Below are positions 19,953 through 28,325 of a DNA stretch of 64,000 nt, piece after piece (position 1 is the stretch's first letter; every line of letters begins with the position of its first letter). Below the pieces are notes generated by a model that searched no databases, was not told where the DNA came from, and saw only the letters and a program-made list of their open reading frames with translations. The DNA lies in NCBI RefSeq assembly GCF_006064855.1, contig NZ_CP040753.1:2964501-3028500 (forward strand), read 5' to 3'. A program made the position numbers and the translations under genes. The stretch is from Sulfitobacter sp. BSw21498. GTDB taxonomy: Bacteria > Pseudomonadota > Alphaproteobacteria > Rhodobacterales > Rhodobacteraceae.

Positions 19953-20624
19953 ATGACTGACCGAAGGGAAGACGGGACAAGCAAAGACGGGCGCGTCGCC
20001 CGAGGCGAGATTACCCGCGAGCGGGTGCTTGATGCCGCCGAACGTTGCTTTGCCGAACGGGGCTTTGATGCGATCAGCATTCGCCAGATTGCCCGAGAGG
20101 CCGACGTGACGCTTGGCGTTGTCGGCTTTCACGGGGGCACGAAACAAGAACTGTTCCTGACCGTTTTGAAACGCCGGGTCGAAACCTTGAATGCGCTGCG
20201 TATCTCCAGGCTGTCCGCTTTGAAAGCGACCGAAAGGCTGACGCTGGAAACCCTGATCGACGCCTATGTAACGCCCTACCTCGAAATCGCCTCGCGCGGG
20301 GATCCACAATGGCGCGCCTATGCGCAATTGGTGGCGCGGATAGTGTCCGACGAACGCTACTATCTCGAAGCCGGCCCGCTTTATGACCGTGTCGCTTCTG
20401 TCTACCTCGACGAGATGGAGCGTCTGCGTCCCGATGCGGGCCGCGAACAGCTTGCCGCGCTGCTGTCGCTGACCGTGGCCTCGATGGTTTCTATCGTCGC
20501 GAGCGGCATCCGCATTGCGGGGTTGGCGCAAAGCGAAGTGCCCGACAGTCCCATGGCGTATCGTAATCTGTTGCTTGATTTTTGTGTGGGTGGCGTTCTG
20601 CGGGCGCTTGAGCCAAAGTGCTAG
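19953..20624 (+). CDS. TetR family transcriptional regulator
   Basis: A 223-residue regulator with the N-terminal TetR DNA-binding domain: helix-turn-helix in AAERCFAERGFDAISIRQIA followed by READVTLGVVGFHGGTKQEL, at residues 28-70. The remaining C-terminal domain, which would bind a ligand, is helical and has no named match that I recognise. It is followed at 30 bases by a histidine phosphatase gene and then a dehydrogenase gene on the same strand, so it may regulate those genes or itself. The ligand is unknown. Confidence 0.88.
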   Translation: MTDRREDGTSKDGRVARGEITRERVLDAAERCFAERGFDAISIRQIAREADVTLGVVGFHGGTKQELFLTVLKRRVETLNALRISRLSALKATERLTLETLIDAYVTPYLEIASRGDPQWRAYAQLVARIVSDERYYLEAGPLYDRVASVYLDEMERLRPDAGREQLAALLSLTVASMVSIVASGIRIAGLAQSEVPDSPMAYRNLLLDFCVGGVLRALEPKC

Positions 20625-20654
20625 AAAGCTCAACACGATAAAAGGCCCGTCATC

Positions 20655-21233
20655 ATGAAATCCTATCCCAAAGTCTGGTTCCTGCGGCACGGTGAAACCG
20701 AATGGAACGCAGAGGGAAGGGTGCAGGGCCAAACCGAATCCGTGCTGTCTGAACGGGGCAAGATCCACGCCCAGCAACAAGCTGAACTGATGGCCCCGAT
20801 CCTTGCGCAGAACCCGCCCTGCATCGTGTCGCCGCTGAAACGGACACGACAAACTGCTGACATCGCGCTGGGCGGGCGGGATTACCAGACCGACGATCGC
20901 CTGAAAGAGATTTTCGCCGGCAGCTGGGAGGGACACCTGCGCGCCGATATCTTCAAGACCCTCCCCGAGGGCATCACGCCGCAAAGTCCGCATATGGAAT
21001 TCTATTGCGCCGCCCCCGATGGCGAAGGCTTTGACGTGTTTCAGGCGCGGGTGAATGCCTTTGTCGACACGCTGACCGAACCCACCGTGATCGTCGCCCA
21101 CGGGCTTAGCGGGCAGCTTTTGCGCGGTGCGCTTTGTGGCCTTAGCCGCGACGAACTGGGGCAGCTGTCGAACGGTCAGGGGTGCGTCTACGTGCTGGAA
21201 AACGGCGCAGAAACGGTGTTGTCGCTTGACTAG
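20655..21233 (+). CDS. Histidine phosphatase family protein
   Basis: A 192-residue member of the phosphoglycerate mutase-like superfamily. The phosphohistidine motif LRHGETEWN is at residues 10-18, SPLKRTRQTA with the second arginine is near 59, and the second catalytic histidine is in VIVAHGLSGQLLRG near 148. The substrate cannot be read from sequence; broad phosphatases, phosphoglycerate mutases and alpha-ribazole phosphatase share this fold. It lies 13 bases in front of the dehydrogenase gene, probably cotranscribed. Confidence 0.88.
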   Translation: MKSYPKVWFLRHGETEWNAEGRVQGQTESVLSERGKIHAQQQAELMAPILAQNPPCIVSPLKRTRQTADIALGGRDYQTDDRLKEIFAGSWEGHLRADIFKTLPEGITPQSPHMEFYCAAPDGEGFDVFQARVNAFVDTLTEPTVIVAHGLSGQLLRGALCGLSRDELGQLSNGQGCVYVLENGAETVLSLD

Positions 21234-21246
21234 GGACGTTTCGGCC

Positions 21247-22173
21247 GTGGCCCCTTGCTGTGTCGCCATCGTGGGCTGCGGGCTGATCGGGGCAAGCTGG
21301 GCGGCCTTGTTCCATCATGCCGGCCACACCGTGCGCGCATGGGATCCCGACACGGGCGCCCGCGACGGGTTTGCCGCCCGCGTGGCGGGGCCTTTGACGC
21401 AGCTGCAACAGATCAAGGCGGGTGCCGCACAGCAGGGCGGCCTGACCGTCCACGACAGATTAGAGGACGCTCTTCGAGGCGCGGTACTGATTCAGGAAAA
21501 CGCGCCCGAAAACATACCGCTGAAACACCGGCTTTATGCCCAGATCGAAGCGGCGGTGCCGCGCGATGTGATCATCGCCTCCAGCACCTCGGCGCACCCG
21601 TGGTCGGACCTTGTACCGGGGATGCACTCCCCCGACCGGCTGATCACCGCGCATCCGTTCAACCCGCCGCATCTGGTGCCGTTGGTCGAACTCTATGGCC
21701 CTGACCCGAAAGTGGTCGACTGGGCCGAAGCATTCTACCGCGGCCTCGGCTCCGCCCCCGTGCGATTGAAAAAAGACGCGGTAGGGCATATCGCCAACCG
21801 TCTGTCGTCGGCCCTATGGCGCGAGGCGGTGCATATCGTTGCCGAAGGCATCGCGGATGTCGACGCGGTGGACATGGCGCTGGTCAACGGGCCGGGGCTG
21901 CGCTGGTCGGTCTTGGGGGCGCATATGGCCTATCATCTAGGCGGCGGCGCGGGCGGCATGGCGGGCTATCTGGAACACCTGGGGCCAAGCCAGCAAAAAC
22001 GCTGGGACAGTTTAGGTTCGCCCACGCTGGACGCCGACACCCGCGCGCGTCTGGTGGAGGGTGTAAATACCGAAGCCGCAGGCCGAAGCATCACCCAGCT
22101 CGAGTCAGAGCGCGACGCAGCCCTAATCGAACTTGCGCAGATGCGACAGCGCTTGGCAGGGCAAAAAGATTAG
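21247..22173 (+). CDS. 3-hydroxyacyl-CoA dehydrogenase family protein (carnitine dehydrogenase-like)
   Basis: This NAD-dependent dehydrogenase of 308 residues has the Rossmann loop VGCGLIGASWA near its start, the family signature HPFNPPHLVPLVELYG near residue 139 and a C-terminal 3HCDH domain. Members oxidise 3-hydroxy groups of acyl-CoAs, L-carnitine or L-gulonate; the substrate here is not determined. A GTG start with AGGGA about ten bases upstream was chosen because the longer open frame overlaps the phosphatase gene. The tail (from about residue 285) looks like a short coiled coil rich in Glu, Arg and Gln. Confidence 0.85.
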   Translation: MAPCCVAIVGCGLIGASWAALFHHAGHTVRAWDPDTGARDGFAARVAGPLTQLQQIKAGAAQQGGLTVHDRLEDALRGAVLIQENAPENIPLKHRLYAQIEAAVPRDVIIASSTSAHPWSDLVPGMHSPDRLITAHPFNPPHLVPLVELYGPDPKVVDWAEAFYRGLGSAPVRLKKDAVGHIANRLSSALWREAVHIVAEGIADVDAVDMALVNGPGLRWSVLGAHMAYHLGGGAGGMAGYLEHLGPSQQKRWDSLGSPTLDADTRARLVEGVNTEAAGRSITQLESERDAALIELAQMRQRLAGQKD

Positions 22174-22188
22174 GGCGGGGTCAACGGC

Positions 22189-22782
22189 CTAGAGCGGCTT
22201 GCGCGCCCGCATCGCCGCCGTGATCGTCCCGTCGTCGAGGTAATCAAGCTCGCCGCCGATGGGGACCCCTTGGGCCAGCGACGTCAACCGCACCTGACCT
22301 TCCAGCTGGTCGGCGATGTAATGCGCCGTGGTTTGCCCGTCGATGGTGGCGTTGAGCGCCAGAATAACCTCGGATACGGCATCTTCACGCACACGGTCGA
22401 TCAGACGTGGTATGCGCAATTCCTGCGGGCCAATAGCATCCAGTGCCGACAGCGTGCCGCCCAATACGTGATACCGCCCCTTGAACACGCCGGACCGTTC
22501 CATCGCCCATAGATCGGCGACATCTTCGACCACGCAAATCTCGCCATTGGCGCGTTTTTCCGAAGTGCAGATATCGCAGACGTCCGTGGTGCCGACATTG
22601 CCGCAGTTGACACATTCACGCGCCGTCGCCGCCACGGTCTGCATCATGTCGGCCAAGGGGGTCAGCAACAGCGCGCGCTTGCGGATCAGATGCAGCACCG
22701 CCCGGCGGGCCGAGCGTGGCCCCAATCCGGGCAGGCGCGCCATCAGGTCGATGAGCGCATCAATGTCGCGTGTGCTGCTCAT
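22189..22782 (-). CDS. recR: Recombination protein RecR
   Basis: RecR works with RecF and RecO to load RecA on gapped DNA. The 197-residue protein has the helix-hairpin-helix at [13 protein letters not shown], the zinc finger [16 protein letters not shown] at about 57-72 and the Toprim domain beginning [15 protein letters not shown]. It is the last gene of dnaX-ebfC-recR, a grouping kept in many bacteria. It converges with the dehydrogenase gene, 15 bases away. Confidence 0.96.
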   Translation of the reverse strand: MSSTRDIDALIDLMARLPGLGPRSARRAVLHLIRKRALLLTPLADMMQTVAATARECVNCGNVGTTDVCDICTSEKRANGEICVVEDVADLWAMERSGVFKGRYHVLGGTLSALDAIGPQELRIPRLIDRVREDAVSEVILALNATIDGQTTAHYIADQLEGQVRLTSLAQGVPIGGELDYLDDGTITAAMRARKPL

Positions 22783-22855
22783 CCGTGGACCCCCATGGCG
22801 TTGGTGTGAAAGAGTTTTAATGCCTTCGGCGAGGATTTAACCCCATTGGGAAGGA

Positions 22856-23200
22856 TCAGAACGGCAGCTTCATATCCGCGGGCAGACCCATGCCTTCGGT
22901 CAGCTTGCTCATCTCGGACTGGGCGCGATCGGTGGCTTTGCTTTGCGCGTCCTTGATGGCGGCGAGGATCAGGTCTTCGACGACTTCTTTTTCGTCGCCG
23001 TTAAAGATCGACGGGTCAATATCCAGCGACTTCAGCTCGCCCTTGGCAGTGCAGGTCGCCTTGACCAGACCGGCGCCGGATTCACCTTCGACGATGATAT
23101 TGTGCATGTCTTCTTGCAGTTGGGCCATCTTGCCCTGCATCTGCTGCGCGGTCTTCATCATTTTGGCCATGTCACCCATGGCACCCAAACCTTTAAGCAT
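22856..23200 (-). CDS. ebfC: YbaB/EbfC family nucleoid-associated protein
   Basis: A small DNA-binding protein of 114 residues, usually found between dnaX and recR. The start MLKGLGAMGDMAKMMKTAQQ and the central VEGESGAGLVKAT block are typical. A helical coiled N-terminal part (to about residue 40) and a C-terminal helix mediate dimerisation in the family. Its precise role is not settled, though it is associated with nucleoid structure and gene regulation. Confidence 0.93.
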   Translation of the reverse strand: MLKGLGAMGDMAKMMKTAQQMQGKMAQLQEDMHNIIVEGESGAGLVKATCTAKGELKSLDIDPSIFNGDEKEVVEDLILAAIKDAQSKATDRAQSEMSKLTEGMGLPADMKLPF

Positions 23201-23302
23201 GTGGTCGTCTCCTGTAGCTTTATTTGCTTATGTATATGCGGTCTTTGCCGCGTTCCGACAAGGGGGGCAGGGGCCAGAGAGGCGGCGAAGAGACCGGCAG
23301 GC

Positions 23303-25051
23303 TCAGTCGTCCTCGAAGGGGTCCCATTCGTCTTCGACCTCGGGCAGCGCTTCGGACACAGCGGCGGCGGCGATTTCTTCCGGCGTGCGGATCGACAGGA
23401 TCTTGGCCCCCGGAAAGCTCGCCATGACGGCCTGCATCAGCGGATGGTTCTCGGCCTGCGATTTCAGCGCGTTTTCCTTGGCGTCGCGGATTTCGGCAAT
23501 GGTTTTGGCGCTGCTGTCGCCCACGATGGTCACAGCCCAGCGGTTGCCGGTCCACAGTTGCAACCGCGTGCCAAGGCGCTGCGCCAGATCGCGGGGGGCG
23601 GTATCTGTTGGGGTGAATTCGATCCGGCCCGGTTGGTAGGCCGCAAGGCGGACCGAGGTCTCGACCTCTACCAGCAGCTTGACGTCACGGTTGCTGCGGA
23701 TCAGTTCGACCACATGTTCAAAGGTCGGATATTGGGCTAGCGCTGAGGACACGGCCGGTGCAAGTGCTGCCATCGTCGCCCCACCAGAGGGCCCGCCCGA
23801 CATCTGCTGGCTGCCCATTGCGCCGGTCGATCCACTACCCGAGGGCACCGCGGCACCCCCGCCCGGACCTTGTGGCGGGGCAGGGGGAGGCGTGGCGTTG
23901 GCCAGCTTGCGCGCCAGTTCTTCCGGGCTGGGCAGATCGGCGACATGGGTCAAGCGGATCACTGCCATTTCGGCGGCCATCATTGCATTCGGGGCGCTGG
24001 CGACTTCGTCCAGTGCCTTCAGCAGCATCTGCCACAGACGGGTCAGGACGCGCATTGGCAAGGTTTCGGCCATGGTCACGCCTCGGGTGCGCTCTTCGGG
24101 GGAAACGGTGGGGTCTTCGGCGGCATCGGGGGTGATCTTGACCACGGATACCCAGTGGGTGATCTCGGCCAGATCGCGCAGCACGGCCATCGGGTCGGCC
24201 CCATCCGAATACTGGTTGCCCAGCTCGTTCAGCGCGCCTGCCGCATCGCCGCGCAGGATCATATCGAACAGGTCCAGCACCCGCCCGCGGTCCGCCAGCC
24301 CCAACATCGCGCGCACCTGCACGGCCGTTGTTTCGCCCGCGCCATGGCTGATCGCCTGATCCAGCAGCGACGTCGCATCGCGCGCCGACCCTTCGGCGGC
24401 ACGGGTGATCAACGCCAGCGCGTCATCGGCAATCTGTGCATTCTCTGCCGTGGCGATCTTGCGCATCAGCGCGATCATCACCTCGGGTTCAATCCGGCGC
24501 AGGTCGAACCGTTGACAACGCGACAGAACGGTCACGGGCACCTTGCGGATTTCGGTCGTCGCAAAAATGAATTTGACGTGCTCGGGCGGTTCTTCCAGCG
24601 TTTTCAGCAGCGCGTTGAACGCCCCTGTCGACAGCATGTGCACCTCATCGATGATATAGACTTTGTACCGGGCCGAGGCCGCGCGGTAGTGCACGCTATC
24701 AATGATCTCGCGGATGTTGCCGACGCCGGTGTTCGATGCGGCATCCATCTCCATCACGTCGACGTGGCGGCCCTCCATGATGGCGACGCAGTGTTCGCAC
24801 ACGCCGCAGGGGTCCGTCGTTGGCCCGCCGTTGCCGTCCGGCCCGATGCAGTTCATCCCCTTGGCGATGATTCGCGCCGTGGTGGTTTTACCGGTCCCGC
24901 GGATGCCGGTCATGATGAATGCCTGCGCGATACGGTCCGCCTCGAACGCGTTTTTCAGCGTGCGTACCATCGCGTCCTGACCGACCAGATCGGTAAAGGT
25001 TTCAGGCCGGTATTTGCGGGCCAATACGCGATAGGCAGAGGGTGCTGTCAT
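23303..25051 (-). CDS. dnaX: DNA polymerase III subunits gamma and tau
   Basis: DnaX is the ATPase of the clamp loader. The protein of 582 residues starts MTAPSAYRVLARKYRPETF and has the P-loop GIRGTGKTTTA near residue 48, the zinc-binding cysteines (GVCEHCVAIMEG) and the SRC arginine finger (VLSRCQRFDLR). A Pro/Gly/Ala-rich linker at about residues 385-420 leads to the tau-specific C-terminal part that would bind DnaB and the polymerase. The start at 25051 was preferred over an upstream in-frame ATG at 25126, which would run into the DUF202 gene. No slippery A-run was noticed, so a gamma form is not predicted. Confidence 0.95.
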   Translation of the reverse strand: MTAPSAYRVLARKYRPETFTDLVGQDAMVRTLKNAFEADRIAQAFIMTGIRGTGKTTTARIIAKGMNCIGPDGNGGPTTDPCGVCEHCVAIMEGRHVDVMEMDAASNTGVGNIREIIDSVHYRAASARYKVYIIDEVHMLSTGAFNALLKTLEEPPEHVKFIFATTEIRKVPVTVLSRCQRFDLRRIEPEVMIALMRKIATAENAQIADDALALITRAAEGSARDATSLLDQAISHGAGETTAVQVRAMLGLADRGRVLDLFDMILRGDAAGALNELGNQYSDGADPMAVLRDLAEITHWVSVVKITPDAAEDPTVSPEERTRGVTMAETLPMRVLTRLWQMLLKALDEVASAPNAMMAAEMAVIRLTHVADLPSPEELARKLANATPPPAPPQGPGGGAAVPSGSGSTGAMGSQQMSGGPSGGATMAALAPAVSSALAQYPTFEHVVELIRSNRDVKLLVEVETSVRLAAYQPGRIEFTPTDTAPRDLAQRLGTRLQLWTGNRWAVTIVGDSSAKTIAEIRDAKENALKSQAENHPLMQAVMASFPGAKILSIRTPEEIAAAAVSEALPEVEDEWDPFEDD

Positions 25052-25085
25052 GACGATCCTGCAAGATTCGATTAAGGCCCTGAAC

Positions 25086-25448
25086 CTAGAGCATCCAAAG
25101 GATGCCGCCAACCGCAACCGAGGCAAAGCTGAAAATCACCGCAAGTGTCTTCATCCGCGCATTGGGTTGGGCGTTGGCATGGTGGTCGTTCAGCCGGTCC
25201 AGCGTTTTGGTCGCCGCATCATGGGCCGCCCAGAAAATGTAGACCGCCGCCACGACAAAGATCGAGGCCACAGCTTTCGCGGCCCATGTCGGGTCGAAAT
25301 CCCCAAACACCGCCTTGAGCCCGATCGCCACCGCAAGCGACGCCATGCCGGTGCGCATCCATCCCGCAAAGGTGCGTTCATTCGCCAGGATCGTGCGGTC
25401 TTCGGCCCAATCGGTTCGGTTCTCGGCCAGTTCATTGCTTTTATTCAT
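25086..25448 (-). CDS. DUF202 family membrane protein (YidH-like)
   Basis: A 120-residue inner-membrane protein with the DUF202 pattern WAEDRTILANERTFAGWMRT in the N-terminal third, then three hydrophobic segments (about 40-58, 68-86 and 100-119). Function is unknown for the family. The ATG at 25448 fits homologues; another in-frame ATG at 25496 lacks a ribosome site. It lies 34 bases upstream of dnaX on the same strand and diverges from the metallopeptidase gene. Confidence 0.82.
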   Translation of the reverse strand: MNKSNELAENRTDWAEDRTILANERTFAGWMRTGMASLAVAIGLKAVFGDFDPTWAAKAVASIFVVAAVYIFWAAHDAATKTLDRLNDHHANAQPNARMKTLAVIFSFASVAVGGILWML

Positions 25449-25511
25449 TGAACTATTGTGCGCCTCGCGCGTTACGCTGACAATAATATTTGACATAGCG
25501 GGGACAGAATT

Positions 25512-26357
25512 ATGCGGTTGCGTGGCATCAGACGAAGCAAAAACGTAGAGGTGCGCCGCGGCGGGGGCGGTGGGGGCGCCGGTCGTGCGGGCGGTCTGGG
25601 GATCGTCGGCGTTCTGGCTGTGCTGGCAATCGGGTATTTTACCGGAATAGACGTATCACCCTTGCTCGGTGGTGGCGGCACGCCGCAAACCCAGCAGGGC
25701 GCACCCGTGTCTGAAAGTGACGGCGAAGCCACGCAATTTACTGCACAGGTTCTGGCAACCACAGAAGACGTCTGGGGCGAGATTTTCCCACAGCAGTTGG
25801 GCCGTGAATATGTCCCGCCCAAGCTTGTCGTCTTTTCAAACGTGACGCAAAGTGCGTGTGGCGGCGCATCTGGTGCGACGGGCCCGTTTTACTGTCCTGC
25901 CGATGAAAAGGCCTATATCGACACGCAATTCTTTGACCTTCTGGCACAGCGCATGGGGGCAGGCGGGGATTTCGCCGCCGCGTATGTCATTGCGCACGAG
26001 GTCGCCCACCATGTGCAAAACGAACTGGGTATCCTGCCTCAGGTCGACGCATTGCGCCGCCAGTCCTCCACCGCAGAGGCGAATGCCCTGACGGTCCGGC
26101 TTGAACTGATGGCCGATTGTCTGTCCGGCATATGGGCCAAAAACGTCCAGGGTCTGATGGAGCGCGGCGACCTGAACGAGGCATTGAACGCCGCCCGCAA
26201 GATCGGCGATGACCATTTGCAACGGCAGGCCGGTCGCGTCCCGCAACCGCATACCTTTACCCATGGCACGTCCGAACAACGCTCAAGCTGGTTCCAGCGC
26301 GGGTTTGACAGCGGTCAGGTCGGGCAATGCGATACCTTTGCCGCAGAGCAGCTGTAA
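25512..26357 (+). CDS. Neutral zinc metallopeptidase (YpfJ family)
   Basis: This 281-residue protein has a glycine-rich cytoplasmic start, one membrane anchor at about residues 28-45 (LGIVGVLAVLAIGYF) and an extracytoplasmic peptidase domain. The zinc site HEVAHHVQNELG is near residue 161, and an ERGDLNEALN segment and the final RWFQRGFDSG-like block (SWFQRGFDSGQV) match the Zn_peptidase family. Its target is unknown. It diverges from the DUF202 gene and is followed by the palindrome at 26406. Confidence 0.9.
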   Translation: MRLRGIRRSKNVEVRRGGGGGGAGRAGGLGIVGVLAVLAIGYFTGIDVSPLLGGGGTPQTQQGAPVSESDGEATQFTAQVLATTEDVWGEIFPQQLGREYVPPKLVVFSNVTQSACGGASGATGPFYCPADEKAYIDTQFFDLLAQRMGAGGDFAAAYVIAHEVAHHVQNELGILPQVDALRRQSSTAEANALTVRLELMADCLSGIWAKNVQGLMERGDLNEALNAARKIGDDHLQRQAGRVPQPHTFTHGTSEQRSSWFQRGFDSGQVGQCDTFAAEQL

Positions 26358-26405
26358 GAGCGTTCGCAGGTCTAACGAAAAAATAATCAATATAAACAGC
26401 AGGTT

Positions 26406-26425
26406 AGGTTACCCATGGGTAACCT
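26406..26425. repeat. Perfect 20-base palindrome
   Basis: AGGTTACCCATGGGTAACCT reads the same on both strands. It lies between the end of the metallopeptidase gene and the SRP RNA, with no T-run on either side, so it is not a usual terminator. It could be a protein binding site. No second copy was noticed in the window. Confidence 0.6.
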
Positions 26426-26556
26426 GATCTGTTGGTTGCAAGCGTGCCGAAATGCCGATGCGCAAATGCACCGGGGCAGGGCGTGGCGTGTGGTAATTTG
26501 TTGGTGAACCGGGCTACCCCTCTCGTGCCATCCTTTGGATGACACTGCGGGGCGGC

Positions 26557-26581
26557 GCGCATTTTGCTGTGCAAAATACGC
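26557..26581 (-). terminator. Hairpin directly behind the SRP RNA
   Basis: An 11-pair inverted repeat, GCGTATTTTGC and GCAAAATGCGC on the minus strand with a three-base loop, starts four bases past the SRP RNA end. It could terminate or mark processing of the RNA, but no U-tract follows, so the role is inferred. Confidence 0.5.
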
Positions 26582-26584
26582 TGG

Positions 26585-26683
26585 GGTGAGAGGCTGATAA
26601 CGACCCAAGTGGGTCTCGTTACGGCTGCTTCCTTCCGGATCTGACCGAGTTGGCGAGGCACCTGCCCGCACCAACCTCTCACC
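26585..26683 (-). ncRNA. ffs: Signal recognition particle RNA, small bacterial type (4.5S)
   Basis: The minus strand contains the SRP RNA domain IV: GGTCAGATCCGGAAGGAAGC with the GGAA tetraloop and the asymmetric loop that Ffh binds, followed by AGCCGTAACG. Outer strands GGTGAGAGG and CCTCTCACC pair to close a hairpin of about 99 bases, the usual size. It is partner to the ffh product encoded at 57351-58847. Confidence 0.95.
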
Positions 26684-26686
26684 GCC

Positions 26687-26715
26687 CATATAGTATAGGG
26701 CCAAAGAGAGTGCAA
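26687..26715 (-). promoter_or_regulatory. Probable promoter of the SRP RNA
   Basis: On the minus strand TTGCAC (26715-26710) is separated by 17 bases from TATATG (26692-26687), placing a start close to the RNA's first G. The -10 match is modest, and an overlapping TATACT may serve instead. Confidence 0.45.
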
Positions 26716-26829
26716 GACGGACCCAGAGCCGTTTTTATCCGATGCGTTTTTATTGGGCGCGGGGTCATGCAGCCTTGGCATCGCGGGATTTGGCCAATAG
26801 GCATATACCACGCAATCGGGAGGATACGA

Positions 26830-27801
26830 ATGAAGCATGCCGAGACGGTGACTTTCGGAGGGTCCGCACTGGATCGTGCCGGAGAGGTCCGCGCCGACAA
26901 AGAGGCCGTGGCAGCATTGCGCGCAGATGATGCCGCCCGGGCTATCCTGTTCTGGCGGGGCAAGGTGTTGGTTGATCCCGCGCGCCCTGCGTCTCTTGTG
27001 CGGTTGCCGCTGGATCATCCCGCACTGGCCGATGCCGGTTCCGCCCCGATCTTGCTGGGGCGCGAAGACGGTGCTGCGCGCTTTGCCTATGACCTGTCAC
27101 CGTGGATGCCGGACGAGATATTCGATCCGCGCCAGCTGGGGTCTTTTGTGGATCAAAGCGAACAGCGCCACCCGATGCTGCCGCCCGAATATGTGTTTGT
27201 CGAAATGCGCCAGGTGATGACATGGCTCACCCCGCGCGACGCCGAACTGGCCGCGACGGGCAAGGCGATTTTGGCGTGGCATGAAAGCCACGGCTATTGC
27301 GCCCGCTGCGGGTTTGAAACGGTGGTGAACGACGCGGGTTGGCAACGCAATTGCCCCGCTTGCCGCGCCTCGCATTTCCCGCGCACCGATCCGGTTGTGA
27401 TCATGCTGATTACCCATGGCAACTCTGTCCTGATGGGCCGGTCGCCGGGGTGGCCCGAGGGTATGTTCTCCCTTCTGGCGGGGTTCGTCGAACCGGGTGA
27501 AACGCTCGAGGCCGCGGTGCGCCGCGAGGTCTTTGAAGAGGCCGGCGTTCAGGTCGGCGCTGTCAGCTACCTTGCCAGCCAACCTTGGCCGTTTCCCGCA
27601 TCGCTTATGTTCGGCTGCGCCGGAGAGGCGACCAGCAGCGAGATCACAATCGACCCCAAGGAAATCGAAGCGGCAATGTGGGTCACCAAAGAAGAGATGA
27701 TGGATGTCTTCGCCGGACAGCACCCCACAATCAAACCGGCCCGCAAAGGGGCGATTGCCCATTTCCTGTTACAAAACTGGCTTGCGGATACGCTGGACTA
27801 A
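26830..27801 (+). CDS. nudC: NAD(+) diphosphatase NudC
   Basis: NudC hydrolyses NADH to NMNH and AMP and in some bacteria removes NAD caps from RNA. The 323-residue protein has the zinc ribbon CARCG and CPACR near residues 157-180, the Nudix box GFVEPGETLEAAVRREVFEE near 220 and the NADH-specific SQPWPFPASLMF motif. The ATG at 26830 has GGAGGATA upstream; the open frame reaching back to 26650 overlaps the SRP RNA and was discarded. Confidence 0.94.
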   Translation: MKHAETVTFGGSALDRAGEVRADKEAVAALRADDAARAILFWRGKVLVDPARPASLVRLPLDHPALADAGSAPILLGREDGAARFAYDLSPWMPDEIFDPRQLGSFVDQSEQRHPMLPPEYVFVEMRQVMTWLTPRDAELAATGKAILAWHESHGYCARCGFETVVNDAGWQRNCPACRASHFPRTDPVVIMLITHGNSVLMGRSPGWPEGMFSLLAGFVEPGETLEAAVRREVFEEAGVQVGAVSYLASQPWPFPASLMFGCAGEATSSEITIDPKEIEAAMWVTKEEMMDVFAGQHPTIKPARKGAIAHFLLQNWLADTLD

Positions 27802-27837
27802 AGCAACCTTCGGTTAAGACTACGGACAAGGCAGAAC

Positions 27838-28305
27838 ATGAAATTTTCAACCAAAGAAGACATCGACGCGCCGATTGATGCGGTATTCGACATGCTGTGC
27901 GAATTTGACCAGTTCGAACGTGCCGCCATGCGCCGCGGTGCCGAGGTCCAGCGCGTGGATCAGTTGGCAGAACCGGGGGCGGGGATGCTGTGGGAAGCTG
28001 CCTTTGACATGCGCGGCAAGCGCCGCGCGCTTCAAGTCGAGATGGACCGTTTCGAACGCCCGACAGAGATGAAGCTGGAAACCCGGTCGCAGGGGCTGAC
28101 CGGCGACATGAGCTTTGATCTGGTCGCCCTGTCGCGCAGCCGCACCCGCATCATGGTCGCGCTTGACCTCAAGCCGCAAAACCTGTCGGCGCGTCTTTTG
28201 GTGCAATCGTTGAAGCTGGCCAAAAACGCGCTGACCAAGAAGTTCAAGAAACGTGTTGGCGACTATGCCAAGGACATGGAAGAACGCTACCACAAACCCC
28301 GCTAG
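27838..28305 (+). CDS. SRPBCC (START-like) family protein
   Basis: A 155-residue protein of the SRPBCC fold, a helix-grip barrel that binds hydrophobic ligands. The pattern MKFSTKEDIDAPIDAVFDML at the start and the amphipathic C-terminal helix rich in Lys fit this fold. No catalytic residues or ligand can be named. It follows nudC by 36 bases on the same strand and converges with pheA, 20 bases away. Confidence 0.75.
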   Translation: MKFSTKEDIDAPIDAVFDMLCEFDQFERAAMRRGAEVQRVDQLAEPGAGMLWEAAFDMRGKRRALQVEMDRFERPTEMKLETRSQGLTGDMSFDLVALSRSRTRIMVALDLKPQNLSARLLVQSLKLAKNALTKKFKKRVGDYAKDMEERYHKPR

Positions 28306-28325
28306 GGGGCTGTGGCGGCGGATGA

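Noticed and set aside
19800..21269. A 489-codon minus-strand frame opposite the TetR and phosphatase genes
   Set aside because: Both plus-strand genes have clear domains; the antisense product has no motif and biased composition.
23303..25051. Programmed frameshift in dnaX giving a short gamma protein
   Set aside because: No slippery A-run with a following hairpin was noticed in the gene.
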